From Rhytidiadelphus loreus (lineage: Eukaryota > Streptophyta > Bryopsida > Hypnales > Hylocomiaceae), in NCBI GenBank assembly GCA_947034895.1, contig OX344764.1, forward strand, positions 16,926,001-16,990,000: a stretch of DNA of 64,000 nt, read 5' to 3'. The notes under the pieces were generated by a model that saw only the letters and a program-made list of their open reading frames with translations, ran no database searches and was not told the origin of the DNA. Positions within the stretch are counted from its first letter, which is position 1; every line of letters starts with the position of its first letter. A program made the position numbers and the translations under genes. Shown one piece after another: positions 9,699 to 20,299 of the stretch.

Positions 9699-11198
9699 CT
9701 AAGCATTTTTTTCACTATTCACAAAGTCACTTTCTTTGGGCTCCGGTCTCATTCTTTGAAGTTCCGCACGGGTGGCACCTATGCCTTCATAGGCCCACTT
9801 GCGCCATTCCTTAAAATAAAGGATGTGGCGCTCCAAGTCCAATATGCCCTCGTGCAACAACTCTTGTTTTTTCTCCAGTAGCTTCACCAAATAAAAAAGC
9901 GTTGCTCTTTCTTCTGTATTGCTACCATAATCCGGAGCTAAAGCCAAGATGCCCTCTTTTTTGGCTTCTTTTAAGGCATCATCATAATATTCCATCTCTA
10001 GCTCACGTATTTGAAGATTCAAGCTTCTCCTTTCGCTTTGATGGGACCATTTATCACGTTGCAAAAGATCAAGTTTATTTTGAAGCACCGCTAAATCATC
10101 GGAAATGTGTGCTCGCCCGTCTTCGATCTTCTTGAAATAATTTACTCTACTTTTGTTTAACTTAGAGTAAATCTTCTCATTTTCAGCAATGGCGTTTTCA
10201 GTCACCTCTAACTCCTTCTTTAACCCATCCACAACAGTTGGATTCACTGGAAGATGTTGTACCTTCTCTTTCAAATTCATAAGATCTGCTACTGTTGAAG
10301 TCAAAGCTGCTCGTGCACTTTCGATCTTAGTGCCCAACATCTCCAAATTGTCTTCCGAATCATTGTCACTGCTTCCGCTAGACCCAATGTCTGCACCAGA
10401 ACGGTCCACATTGATCGGTACATGAACATCTAAGCTTTGTTTTTGAATCTTGGACAATGATTGCGGCTCCTCAAGCTTCCTCTTTCCCTTCTTGTCAACT
10501 TGAACGTCTTCAGCCGCCTCTTGTTTTTCTTTGCCAATGTCTTCGTCGTCACTCTCAAAAGAATATCCATCGTATTCGTGAGTGTGCTCATCTGAGCTAG
10601 AAGTTGAAGACCATTGAACTTGGTCATCACCAACAGCCAACTTGCCAGGCTTTGCTTCTAAAAGCTTCTGATTTGCTTGAAGAAGTCCTTCTTCATCCAG
10701 TACTATCGGTCTGTCCGGGCGGTCACCGATAGGAAGCTCCTTCAAGGTTGTCCAATCTACCTTTTTCTTCAATTGAACTTCAACGTACACCATTTGCACA
10801 AGATAGAAAGAGAAGTTGTCATTTCGATAAGGCTGGGACTCCAAATAGAGTTGTTGCCATACCTCCAAACACCTACGCTGGAAGACAACACTCTTGCAGT
10901 AAGCCAAATTTGCCTTATTAGACTTCATGTGCAAAGGGTGTCGCCAAAACGGGAACAACTTGTTGATGTGGCACCAATCCACATATTTGTTTACAGTTTC
11001 ATATGTCCAAGGCTCTAGTTCTACTTCCCATCCCAAAAAGGCCTTCATCTTTGGATGCAACAAGATGGGTACACGCTTCTTGCGAGGTTTGCCTCTCCTT
11101 TTACGATCCTTGTCACGAACCGCCTTTTTGTTGAGCCGAAGTCGGTATCTTGACATACCGTGTGGCGGTTGAGAGTCCTCGCCCTCCATAACGATCAC
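9699..11198 (-). CDS. WCHI-family coiled-coil protein, intact, 499 aa
   Basis: Complete open frame starting MIVMEGEDSQ. Residues 25-155 are the WCHI domain: a basic RDKDRKRRG stretch, GW at 56-57, EPW at 62-64, WCHI at 75-78, KLFPFW, NKANL, RCLEVW and VDWTT. The WCHI tetrad is at the same residue number as in the 5532 gene. Residues 155-270 are acidic, Ser/Asp-rich, with a KKGKRK basic patch that could be a nuclear signal. Residues 270-495 are strongly helical and charged, a long probable coiled coil. There is no RING, unlike the 5532 copy. Its upstream side has the dodecamer array and shared box. This is the only member of the three with no break. I do not recognise the family; a DNA-associated or scaffold role is only a guess. 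Confidence 0.75.
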   Translation of the reverse strand: MIVMEGEDSQPPHGMSRYRLRLNKKAVRDKDRKRRGKPRKKRVPILLHPKMKAFLGWEVELEPWTYETVNKYVDWCHINKLFPFWRHPLHMKSNKANLAYCKSVVFQRRCLEVWQQLYLESQPYRNDNFSFYLVQMVYVEVQLKKKVDWTTLKELPIGDRPDRPIVLDEEGLLQANQKLLEAKPGKLAVGDDQVQWSSTSSSDEHTHEYDGYSFESDDEDIGKEKQEAAEDVQVDKKGKRKLEEPQSLSKIQKQSLDVHVPINVDRSGADIGSSGSSDNDSEDNLEMLGTKIESARAALTSTVADLMNLKEKVQHLPVNPTVVDGLKKELEVTENAIAENEKIYSKLNKSRVNYFKKIEDGRAHISDDLAVLQNKLDLLQRDKWSHQSERRSLNLQIRELEMEYYDDALKEAKKEGILALAPDYGSNTEERATLFYLVKLLEKKQELLHEGILDLERHILYFKEWRKWAYEGIGATRAELQRMRPEPKESDFVNSEKNA

Positions 11199-11410
11199 TT
11201 CGTCTCAAAAGTAGCCAACTAAGTACTATGCGGTTTAGGGTTGCAAGCCTAAACCGTAGGTGTAAAAAATGCTAAACGTAATCCTATCACATTTAACATT
11301 TACAAAAATACAATGTTCTCGTGAAACACCCTATGTCATCCAAGCGTGAATAAAATGAGCCGTGCAAAGGGACAAAAATCCCCCCCCACAACTCAAACCC
11401 CTAGCTTCTG

Positions 11411-11451
11411 TGCACGCATTCAGCCACGTCAGCAGGTGAAAGACAGTGCGC
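11411..11451 (-). promoter_or_regulatory. Shared promoter box, locus B
   Basis: Read on the minus strand: GCGCACTGTC, CTTTCACCTGC, GTGGCTG, ATGCGTGC. The same blocks in the same order occur at 15412-15454 on the same strand and at 20300-20342 on the plus strand. It lies 213 bp upstream of the ATG at 11198. A run of C (G on the coding strand) near 11379-11387 is shared in position with locus C. Confidence 0.7.
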
Positions 11452-11473
11452 AGAATGCCAGGGAAAATTTAAT

Positions 11474-11971
11474 GGCGACTGCGGGTGGAGGAGAACGCTG
11501 ATGTACCCGAGGTCGCCCCTGGGGCGCGTGCGGGTCCTGAAGTGGGGCGAGTGTGGGTCAGCCCAGTGCTCTAGGGCGACGGCGGGTCCGGAAGTGGGGC
11601 GACTGCGGGTCAGTGGAAGTGCTCGAGGGTGACCGCGGGTCCTAGAGTGGGGCGATTGCGGGTCTAGACAGGTGCTCCAACGCGACCACGGGTCGAAGGA
11701 GCCCGGGCGAGTGGGCGACTGCGGGTCAGTGCAAGTGCTCGAGGGCGACTGCGGGTCCTAGAGTGGGGCGATTGCGGGTCTAGACAGGTGCTCCAACGCG
11801 ACTGCGGGTCGAAGGAGCCCAGGCGAGTGGGCGACCGCGGGTCCAGGGCGACTACGGGTCCTAGGCGACCGCGGGTCCAGGACGACCACGGGTCCACTTT
11901 GTGAAGGCGACCGTGGGTCCTGGGCGACAACGGGTCCTGGATGACCTCGGGTCCTAGGCGACCGTAGGTCC
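11474..11971. repeat. Dodecamer array B
   Basis: About 500 bp of degenerate GCGACTGCGGGT units on the plus strand, which read ACCCGCAGTCGC toward the minus-strand gene at 9699-11198. One inverted unit sits near the gene-proximal end (about 11507). Some longer units repeat, for example GGGGCGATTGCGGGTCTAG at about 11649 and 11764, showing local duplication of multi-unit blocks of about 115 bp. GC content is far above the flanks. Confidence 0.85.
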
Positions 11972-13690
11972 ATCTATTAATGCATGGACTTTTCTTTTCT
12001 TTCTTAGTACATGTTTATAGATTGTGATATTTTTTTCCATTTTTCCTTGCGCTGGGAAAGTGGCGATACTAAATGTTACGGAGGGGCTCTAAGCTTCAAC
12101 ATTCATCCACGTACTGGATAGAAAATGTGATACTAAGTATCTAGAATTCTATTTTCATTTACATTGTGGCGATTTCATCGAAGACTTTTCTAGAAGTTGA
12201 AGTTTTTCTAGCAATTTCATCCAAAATTTTCCTAAAAAATTCCTATAGCTTATAGCTAGCCTAAATTTTTTGTTGCTTTTGAGCACCAAATCTCAAGGGA
12301 AAAAAAAAGGATTGTGAGCTCAATCCCATTTGTGTTGCAAAATTTATGGAATACTAGTTTATACTTTATACTATATTTGGGGAGCCATTAGGGTTGAGGT
12401 CGGTTGTGGTACAAATGGATTCCTTATTGATTATCTGAACAGAAGTTAAATCTTTGCAATTGTTTTAGAAGAAGTTCTTGTTAACTAATTTTTTTCTTAT
12501 TAATTAATTTCATTGTTAATTCTTAATTTTATTGTAAATGACTTATTTCATTGTTAATGACTAATTTTATTGTTAATAACTAATTCAATTGTTAATAACC
12601 AATGTTATGATTATTAACCATTGCAATTGTAACAATGATGTCTTTGTAATTGTTTTGACATGAGATGTTCATTATGTATTTTTGGATGTAGACTCAAATT
12701 ACATACTATGTTACACACACTAATTTTGGTAAATTACATGCCTAATAACTAAATTTCTTGTACGGACACAAATCTATAAATGAAAGTCATTGTTGGACTT
12801 ATATCATACTCCAACCATCTATGAAAGAATGTGTGTTTTTATCAATTTGGATGACATATACCAAAAAAAAGAATATGGTAGGAAAACATTATGCTACTAG
12901 GAATAATATATATGGTAAAACCAGATTTACATTTATTATTGAATTCATCCAAGTTTTCTCGAATTGCGTGTTTAATAAATGACAAAGATCATGGCTACAT
13001 ATCTTTTTTGCAATATCCACTCTTGTTTCATTGTCTCAAAAAAGAAAAAGGGTCGCAAGAAGTCAATGAACTTCCTTTTTCCAAATAAAATAAATAGGAA
13101 GAGAGCGAAAAAGGTTAAATAAATAAATAAAAACATCTCTCATCTATTTTGAAATAGGTAAAGTACGAATAAAAAGGAAAAGTCTAAAAAAGTCTAAAAT
13201 TTATGTTTCCTATATTTGAATTAGAATAAATAGGAAAAAAAAAAAAAACTTGCTTTTATTTTTGGAAATAGAAAAAATAATAAGAGAATGTAAATGATGT
13301 ATGACTTACATTTTTTTAGGGATTGAAAAAACAACTATTTGAATTCAATGACCATGAAAGTAAAACTCCTTTCAAGTGCATACTAGCACATTTTATTCAA
13401 GAAATAATACAAGTCTTCAACATCAATTACCAACTAATTTATTTTCATTTTCTTATTTTCCTTGCGTCCATTATATACTACGGAATCAAAAAGGACCAAG
13501 AACATTTGAATTCAAAAGTTGTTACACTTTGCATAACAATGTGTAAAAGGCCATATTTAATATATACAATTTGACAAATAGCCCATTGAGTAATTGTTTT
13601 TCTAAAGACAAGGCGCGTAGCATAAAATTCCTTCATATATTATAGGAAAATATTACAAAGTAAGCAACACATAATTGGCCACCAAGCTCA
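11972..13690. other. AT-rich intergenic
   Basis: No gene recognised. It includes a TTGTTAAT-type microsatellite at about 12480-12620 and A- or T-rich runs. Short ORFs at 12758-12982, 12891-13088 and 13323-13574 lack domains and have AT-driven codon content. Confidence 0.5.
12480..12620 (+). repeat. AT-rich degenerate tandem repeat (CATTGTTAATGACTAATTTTA type)
   Basis: Repeated phrases of the type ATTGTTAATGACTAATTTT recur five to six times with a period near 25-28 bp. It is diverged, and no function is visible. Confidence 0.6.
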
Positions 13691-13728
13691 TTGCTTGCAG
13701 CACTAAACTCTTGCTCTAGACTATCCTA

Positions 13729-15321
13729 TTACAAAGGTGAGTCTCGGAACACCAATTCGGGGGGCATCATGGACCATGGTGGAGACATAAGGGAATTTGT
13801 GATCTCTATACACGTTGGTCTCTTCTTTGGGTCAGTGTTCACGAGTTCACGCAACTTCATTCCAAAGTACATTGATCCCTCGCGGTTCTTGAACAAATCC
13901 TTGTCCCAATCGTCCATATCACCAATTCTCATCCATTCGGTCAACTTCCCAATAGAATACGAGTCTGACTGTTGCGTATATTTATACCGTTGTTGCATGA
14001 TCGGTATGCTTGTATCGGAATTTGGAGGTCCATATGCATAAAACAACTCCGGGGCAACCCACCAACGACCTTCTCGGTATTGATCCCTCTCGGCCTCAGA
14101 TGGCTTTCCAAAATGTGAAGGCGCGTTTTCGTCAAAACGACTTGATATTCCAAAATCACAAATTCCAATGTTGATTATGTCGTTTGAATAATCCGGAAAA
14201 TGCAACATGATGTTCATGGGAGACAAGTCATTGTGTAGCACGTGGCACTTGTGCATGAGATTTGTCACATATACTAAAGCCCATGCCAACTTTGCCTTGT
14301 GCCTTTGGAAGAGACCAAGTTCTTTTTGTTTCTCTTCAAGAAGTCTTGTGGCTTTTTGCATTTCATGCCAGTCAATGGTTGGTGATACAGAACGATCTAA
14401 ATGCCTCAACTCATTCAAATGGCCCCCATTCCACCACAAAGTGTACGCTTCATTCGTGCGAGAATGAATGGCAAAAAACTTAATGATGCCAGGGTGGTTC
14501 AAGGGGCATGCAAGGGCCTCCATGGATCGTTGCGCTCTCCCCTCGCGCGGGTTTATTGCCTTAGATACTTTCCCAGCAAAAGCGATGTAGCTTGGAATTG
14601 TATCCATTCCTTCAATGCGTACCTTACGCACTTTTGCATACCCCCCTTCATGTTCAAAAGCACTAAGGGGCACCACTTTCGCCGTATCGGGGATCCACGT
14701 GATACACAATCCACCATCTCGTGCAAATGCTGCCTGCACCGCTGCATTTTTCCACTTAAAACCCCTTGCTGAGCCTCTTGCCAATTTCTTCACTGCGCTG
14801 GACCACCACTCCATTTTTTGGCGGAATGCCTTGATGTCTTCTGATTCCTCTACTATCGGAAGAAACGGTCGATGTTCCTCCATCAATTTCTTGGTATTGA
14901 ACATCACCGCTTTCAATGTGTTATCAAGCCATTCAAATAGTCTCGAAGAATATGTCAAGTCAATGTCTGCGAAATCATCGGATCCCTTTAGCTTGGTTAA
15001 AATCCGTGCTTGTAAATCGTTTGGCAAGGCCACACTACTAGTTGTAGGACACCTCAAATAGCTTGCCTCCAAGAATTGTACACTTTTCCCTGCGTACCAC
15101 TGGAGACACGCTTCGTATGCATATCGGGTATAACTCGGGGGAGGATAGTTGGAGTCCTTGTCATGTGCTGACTTCTGCTTCTTGCCCTTCCGTCGCTCTT
15201 GACTCCCTCCTTCTTCGTTTTCATTTACAGCTATCGGAACCTCGAAAATAATTGGATCATCGAGGTCCAGATCCCATAAAGACTTTCTCCTTGTAGTGTT
15301 GCCTTCATGTGGAAAAGCCAT
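13729..15321 (-). CDS. Divergent protein kinase, 530 aa
   Basis: Intact frame. Residues 1-215 are a family-specific N-terminal region with a basic RRKGKKQK patch (43-50). The kinase domain spans about 216-515: a weak glycine loop, GGYAKVRKV (226-234), Lys251, a candidate helix-C Glu268, HPGIIKF (276-282), a catalytic loop with HND in place of HRD (363-365, Asp365 and Asn370 present), DFG (389-391), APE (423-425), SD in helix F (Asp453) and a late Arg501. All catalytic residues are present, so activity is plausible. The HRD Arg is replaced by Asn and the glycine loop is degenerate, so activation-loop control may differ. It has the same array-plus-box upstream as the WCHI genes. No signal peptide or membrane segment is seen. 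The substrate is unknown. Confidence 0.85.
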   Translation of the reverse strand: MAFPHEGNTTRRKSLWDLDLDDPIIFEVPIAVNENEEGGSQERRKGKKQKSAHDKDSNYPPPSYTRYAYEACLQWYAGKSVQFLEASYLRCPTTSSVALPNDLQARILTKLKGSDDFADIDLTYSSRLFEWLDNTLKAVMFNTKKLMEEHRPFLPIVEESEDIKAFRQKMEWWSSAVKKLARGSARGFKWKNAAVQAAFARDGGLCITWIPDTAKVVPLSAFEHEGGYAKVRKVRIEGMDTIPSYIAFAGKVSKAINPREGRAQRSMEALACPLNHPGIIKFFAIHSRTNEAYTLWWNGGHLNELRHLDRSVSPTIDWHEMQKATRLLEEKQKELGLFQRHKAKLAWALVYVTNLMHKCHVLHNDLSPMNIMLHFPDYSNDIINIGICDFGISSRFDENAPSHFGKPSEAERDQYREGRWWVAPELFYAYGPPNSDTSIPIMQQRYKYTQQSDSYSIGKLTEWMRIGDMDDWDKDLFKNREGSMYFGMKLRELVNTDPKKRPTCIEITNSLMSPPWSMMPPELVFRDSPL

Positions 15322-15411
15322 GTTGTACTTAGAAACAATTCAAAACCGTAGTTCAAAATTCGTAGATTGAAAGGGTAAAAATTCCCCCCCCAATTGAAAT
15401 CCCAGCCCACA

Positions 15412-15454
15412 GGCACGCATCCAGCCACCTGAAGGTAGGTGAAAGACAGTGCGC
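15412..15454 (-). promoter_or_regulatory. Shared promoter box, locus C (kinase)
   Basis: Minus-strand blocks GCGCACTGTC, CTTTCACCTACCTT, GTGGCTG and ATGCGTGCC. Nearly identical to the box at 11411-11451 although the genes downstream are unrelated. It lies about 90 bp upstream of the kinase ATG. Confidence 0.75.
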
Positions 15455-15499
15455 AAGGCTAAAGTAAGGTGAGAATCGGAAGTGGGGCTAATGCTTAAG

Positions 15500-15970
15500 T
15501 ACCCGAAGTCGCCTTAGGGCGCGTGCATTTGGGTGACTGCGGGTCTGAGGAGGGGCGACTGCGGATCTGAAGACAACAGGAATGGGCGACTTCGCGTTTT
15601 TGGAGCGCTGAAATGGGCGACTGCGCATCAAGGGCGACTGCGGATCGTGGGCGACGCGGGTACCAACTAAACCATCCCGAAACTTGTACACGCGGTCGCC
15701 CACAAAGAAGTCTCTTCGACCTGCAGTCGCCCCCTACGCGCAGTCGCCCCACTAGAGATTGAGTTTGCATTTTCCAAAAAATTAGTCTCCCTCCTTGACC
15801 CGCAGTCGCCTCCTATGCGCAATCGCCCTACTAGAGATTGAGTTTGCATTTTCCAAAAAATTAGTCTCCCTCCTTGACCCGCAGTCGCCCCCTACGCGCA
15901 GTCGCCCTGATTCAAATGTGTTTTTTGCTTCGTCGATGACCCGCGGTCGCCCCTGACCCGAGGTCGCCCT
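15500..15970. repeat. Dodecamer array C (inverted halves)
   Basis: From 15515 to about 15665 the units read GCGACTGCGGGT on the plus strand; from about 15685 to 15970 they read ACCCGCAGTCGC. The most gene-proximal unit (about 15500) is inverted relative to its neighbours. The second half contains two copies of a longer unit with ACTAGAGATTGAGTTTGCAT and TTAGTCTCCCTCC, about 80 bp apart. Confidence 0.85.
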
Positions 15971-16630
15971 AAACCAACAACCAATTTGACCCAACACTAA
16001 TTAGCATCTGCAGCATATTCTAATTGATTTTTCCTCATCTCACATACTAAATTGGTAATAAATGTTAGGCGTCAGTTCATATCAAAGACATAGCAAGGCA
16101 ATGGAAGAATTATTCTCACAATGTGAAGGGTTTCCCAAACCCTAAACCCTAGACCCTAGACCTTGGAAAACAATAATACAACTTTTATCTAGAATCAAAT
16201 CCTTAAACCTACATAAAATACTTACACATCCTACACGAGATGTAGTGTTTTAGACCTAAAACAGAACCTAGGATTTGTTTGTCTTGTTGAATTTGTAAAC
16301 AAAATGGAAGAAGTAACATATGATTAAAGGGAATTAGAAACAATAAGGGAGAGGTCCCCAAAAAAACACCATCTCGTGAATCATGCCCAAATAAATCTAA
16401 TCATGCCCAAATAAATCTAATTACACCTCCCCACTATTAGAATGTACATAAAACTTTCATTTGGAACTTCTTGCCAAAGGAGTGTTGGAGAGCTAATGCA
16501 AAACCTAGGATTTGTTTGTCTTGTTGAATTTGTAAACAAAATGGAGGAAGTAACATATGATTAAAGGGAATTAGAAACAATAAGGGAGAGGGGTCCCCCA
16601 AAAAAAATTAATCTTGTGAAACATGCCCAT
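15971..16630. other. Spacer between two arrays, with a ~110-bp direct repeat
   Basis: A stretch starting AACCTAGGATTTGTTTGTC at about 16266 recurs at about 16503, and both copies run through AACAATAAGGGAGAGG. A 20-bp unit (CATGCCCAAATAAATCTAAT) is also doubled near 16384. Telomere-like CCCTAAACCCTAGACCCTAG occurs at about 16140. No gene is seen. Confidence 0.6.
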
Positions 16631-17252
16631 ACCCGCAGTCGCCCTAGAACCCCAGGTCTGATTTTGGAAGTGATCTGGGGACCCGCAGTCTCCCCCTACG
16701 CGCAGTCGCCCTGATGGAAGGGGGGAGATTGCATTTTCGAAATTTTTGGTGTCTCCCACCTTGACCCGCAGTCTCCCCCTACGCGCAGTCGCCCTGATGG
16801 AAGGGGGGAGATTGCATTTTCGAAATTTTTGGTGTCTCCCACCTTGACCTGCAGTCTCCCCCTACGCGCAGTCGCCCTGATGGAAGGGGGGAGATTGCAT
16901 TTTCGAAATTTTTGGTGTCTCCCACCTTGACCCACAGTCGCCCCCTACGTGCAGTTGCCCTGATTGAGGGCGGAAAATTATTTGGTGTCTCCCTCCCCTT
17001 CCATATAGGCGACTGCGTGTAGGGGGCGACTGCGGGTCAAGGAGTTTGCATTTTCTCCTTGACCCGCAATCGCCCCCTATGCACAGTCGCCCTGATGGAG
17101 GGGGGATTTTGAAATGTGTTTCCCCCTCGAGGACCCGAGGTCGCCCTTGAAAGACACGAGGGATCCTTGGACCGGACCCGCGGTCGCCCCACGCGCAGTC
17201 GCCCTAGTATCCGTGTTAGGGTTAGCGCATGCGCCCCTGGCGACCGCGGGTA
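16631..17252. repeat. Dodecamer array G with 83-bp higher-order repeat
   Basis: Mostly ACCCGCAGTCGC on the plus strand. Three near-identical 83-bp units begin at 16686, 16769 and 16852, each with CAGTCTCCCCCTACGCGCAG and a GGGGGGAGATTGCATTTTCG segment, which shows recent tandem expansion. Inverted (GCGACTGCG) units occur at about 17008-17042, and the last unit at about 17239 is inverted (GCGACCGCGGGT). The array lies upstream of the spliced gene at 17752-18767. Confidence 0.85.
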
Positions 17253-17292
17253 TTTCATGGGCTGTTCCAGCCTGTGGTCCATAATTTTCATA

Positions 17293-17339
17293 ACTGCGCC
17301 TTGTAGTTCACCTACCTTGTAGTGGCTGAATGTGGGCCC
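17293..17339 (+). promoter_or_regulatory. Shared promoter box, locus G
   Basis: Contains ACTGCGCCTTGTAG, TTCACCTACCTT, AGTGGCTGAATG and a final GTGGGCCC in place of CGTGC. It matches the boxes before the WCHI and kinase genes and sits 40 bp after the array and about 400 bp before the first coding exon I can place. Confidence 0.65.
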
Positions 17340-17751
17340 AATGTTGTGGAGGTCTCGTGGATTTTTTGGTTTCCCACAAACAGCCAACAATACAGCAGAT
17401 ACTTCTTGTATACTTCAATGAACCCAAAATCTTTTCCATTAGTTTAGGATAGTGAGAATATCAAAGCCATTTGATGTAGAGGGCCTTGAAACGGCAATTG
17501 CATTCATTGTGGCAAAGTTGTTGAATAATAAGGATGCACACACAAATGGGTGTGAAGTCACCAAAAAAGGGTACACTAAATTCACATTTAAAACAATTAG
17601 CAATTCAAATGAAAATGATTCATTTGGTTCTTCATTGATTCTCTTTCATTTTTGGGTGTTATAGTAACGTAGAGGGGCCTCAATTGTTATGTAGCCTATT
17701 CAAATTTAATCTTCTTGCATTGCTAATGATTAGTTATTTGGCTCCTTACAG

Positions 17752-18767
17752 GCTTAATGGCAGGTGTTCAATTTAGCAAGTGCTCAGAGAAAGTCATAAT
17801 TATTCTCGACCATGAATATTTCCGGTAAAAATTTGTTTAGTTTGCCTTTGACTTCCTTATTGTCATCCACTTGTATTGTAGACAATGTCTTTTTAATAGG
17901 TGGGAGAATCACCATGACAATGACTATTCTATTGGAATTGATTTGTGATCTTTGAAATAGGATTAAGGATTTTTGGAAAGGCTACAAATTGTATTGCTTT
18001 GCTCATTATGGCCAGTGCAATGAGTCCAAAGGCCATTTCCAAGCCAGCAAAATGGGTGAGTAAAATATTGCCCTTCATTTTGTATAGGTGATTTGAATCC
18101 TTGAATAATGAAATGAACATGTATTAATGAACATTTCTAGTTGGATAGTTGTTGGTGGACATTTCATCTCACTATTAGTGCTTATTTGTTGCAGGACGAG
18201 TGATGTGTTTGATACAAAACACACGCGATATTGTTTGAGGAGCCAAATTTGATGAGGCCATTAGGGAGGGGTGGGCCATAATGGAAGAATATGTGTGGGT
18301 TTGGCAAGGAAAAGATTGTACAAACCTCAGGTTCGGTTGTTCTAGTATAGAACTTGTATTATAAGATTATATGCTAAAAATACCCATATGTAGTTGTTAT
18401 GTTTTAATATTCATTGATATGGGGGGCCGGGAGATGCAGGGCTTTATTAGAAGAATTTGAGGATGTCGAGAAACTTTCCGAGTCTGAGAATGGATGCTTG
18501 TTGTTACAACTCATTAAGGTTAGTGCAATACCACAACACGAGTTAATATACTTGCTAGGTTAATATTGTTTGTACCCCATTCTGTGAATATCATATGTAC
18601 TAATGACAATTCCACCTTAGGATGATGAGCACGGGACGGAACGTGCATTTACACAATCTCTGAGCGTTCAAATCAACACCACGGATATCTTTGAGCAGAC
18701 CAATAATAGGTTAAACCAAACTCGCGCAAACTTGGACAACCTTGTGCCACGGGCAAATCGTTCGTGA
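17752..18767 (+). pseudogene. Spliced unknown gene, one in-frame stop
   Basis: No single long ORF exists, but exons with matched GT/AG sites and phase can be chained: 17752-17824, 17961-18055, 18195-18330, 18440-18518, 18621-18767 (stop TGA at 18765). All joins keep the frame. An optional exon starting at 17900 also fits in phase but runs into TGA at 17946. Exon three carries a single in-frame TGA at 18236-18238, consistent with CGA-to-TGA. Visible peptide features are FWKGYKLYCFAHYGQCNES, an acidic Leu/Glu helix (ALLEEFEDVEKLSES) and an Asn/Gln-rich C-terminus with TNNRLNQTRANLDN. The 5' end is uncertain: ATG 17757 may be internal, and 17452-17664 may hold an upstream exon. I do not recognise the family. 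Confidence 0.5.
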
Positions 18768-18779
18768 CTAGAGACATTG

Positions 18780-20037
18780 TTGTGGTGCATCAAACGGCAG
18801 CCTTGTACCATGGCATAAGACCCTATTTTGATTTTTGAGTTGGGATCATAAAAAGAAATAAGTTATTTATGAAGATAATAGTACTAAAGTCATGCTAGAC
18901 ATGTGAAATAGCAATGTGCTTGACAAAGAACTTCATTTTACATTTCTATACTATGATTTTGCTAAACAATGCATGGATTGTTTATCTCAGATGGATGATC
19001 ATATTTTGCTAAACAGTCCATGGTATATGAATGTTTAATTGATTAGTGCCCAATACTTTAATGTTTTACATATGTGACTCCTCCGAAAAAATATATACCC
19101 ATAAATGTGACCCCCCCAATAAAATATATACCCACAAATGTTGTGGCTTGTTATTCTTGGTTCACAAGTTTGAAATCCCCAAATATTGAAAATGTACAAA
19201 TGTATGCCCTTGATTTAATCCCTTTGTTTGTAAATATGATGGCTACACTTTTAATTAATATGAAACAAGTTTTATTGTTTGGATACCTATGAATGTACAG
19301 ATAAATAAAATTTGAATAAAACCATGAAATCAGCTGGGAAATAGCTATGACAATTAATTGTGACAATTAGTTCCCAGCTACACCTTCACGGTGCTTGATG
19401 AAGCACATGATGAAAGTTATATGGGAGCTCATGTTGTCACACCCAATCCTTATGGGATATTTGAACAACCATCTTACTACACCTATCCTATGCATTGTAT
19501 AATTGATTATATTGAGTTTTGTTCTCTCACGCAATTTATAATGTGTCAATCACACTTGACCATAAATGAATAAAAGGTATTTATCCCTCAATTCCCAAAC
19601 CCCTTCTTTTGGAGCTCTCCGAAAGTGGTCTACATTGATCAAGAATCCCACATTCTTCATAGTTGGATCTTGTTTTACAATGGATTCACCATCCAAATTC
19701 AAACTAAACATAATAGAGATTGCATTGGAAAATAAAACGCAACCATGTGAATCATGGATGGTAAATTTCTTATGTTTGATTATTTTCTTATTGAAATTGC
19801 AGAAGTGATGTTAGGGTGGGAATCCTCTTTTTGCATGTCAAATCTAATAAGTTGCAACAATAATTAATAAAATGGCTAAAGATGCATAACCCAAATTTTT
19901 AAATAAAAGATGAAAAGGTGCAATACATTTTTATGAAGTGCATTGGTAACTAAAATTTATGTCCACAATTTTGTGTAAGAGAACTTCAAAGTGAAAGTCT
20001 TAGAGGTTCAGAAATTCAAAATCCCGCCCTGTACCAA
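18780..20037. other. AT-rich intergenic
   Basis: No gene recognised. Two adjacent ~28-bp repeats (ATATATACCC-A-AAATGT type) occur at about 19085-19145. Small ORFs (19074-19292, 19391-19573, 19566-19808) show no domains. Confidence 0.45.
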
Positions 20038-20254
20038 CAGTCGCCCACCCGCGGTCGCCCCACTGTAGGGGTCCAGAAATTACTCTGTGGTGCCCCACAC
20101 ACGGTCGCCCATCCCCAGTAGCCCCAGACCCGCAGTCGCCCTACCCGCAGTCGCCTTCGCAGTCGGCCCCTTAGACCCGCAGTCGCCCTACCCGCGGTCG
20201 CTCTCAGACCTGCACGCGCCCCTTCCCGCACTTGCTCCAGGGCGATTGCGGGTT
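20038..20254. repeat. Dodecamer array D
   Basis: About 215 bp of ACCCGCAGTCGC units on the plus strand, reading toward the gene at 20516. The last, gene-proximal unit (GGCGATTGCGGGTT at about 20241) is inverted. The variant GACCTGCACGCGCCC at about 20210 also occurs in array F near 27200, so unit variants are shared between distant arrays. Confidence 0.85.
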
Positions 20255-20299
20255 AATTAGCTGTCTCCCCACCCGACTTCGCCACTTTCCCTTCTTGCT

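Noticed and set aside
16571..17390. Minus-strand ORFs in array G
   Set aside because: They are translations of the 83-bp and dodecamer repeats.
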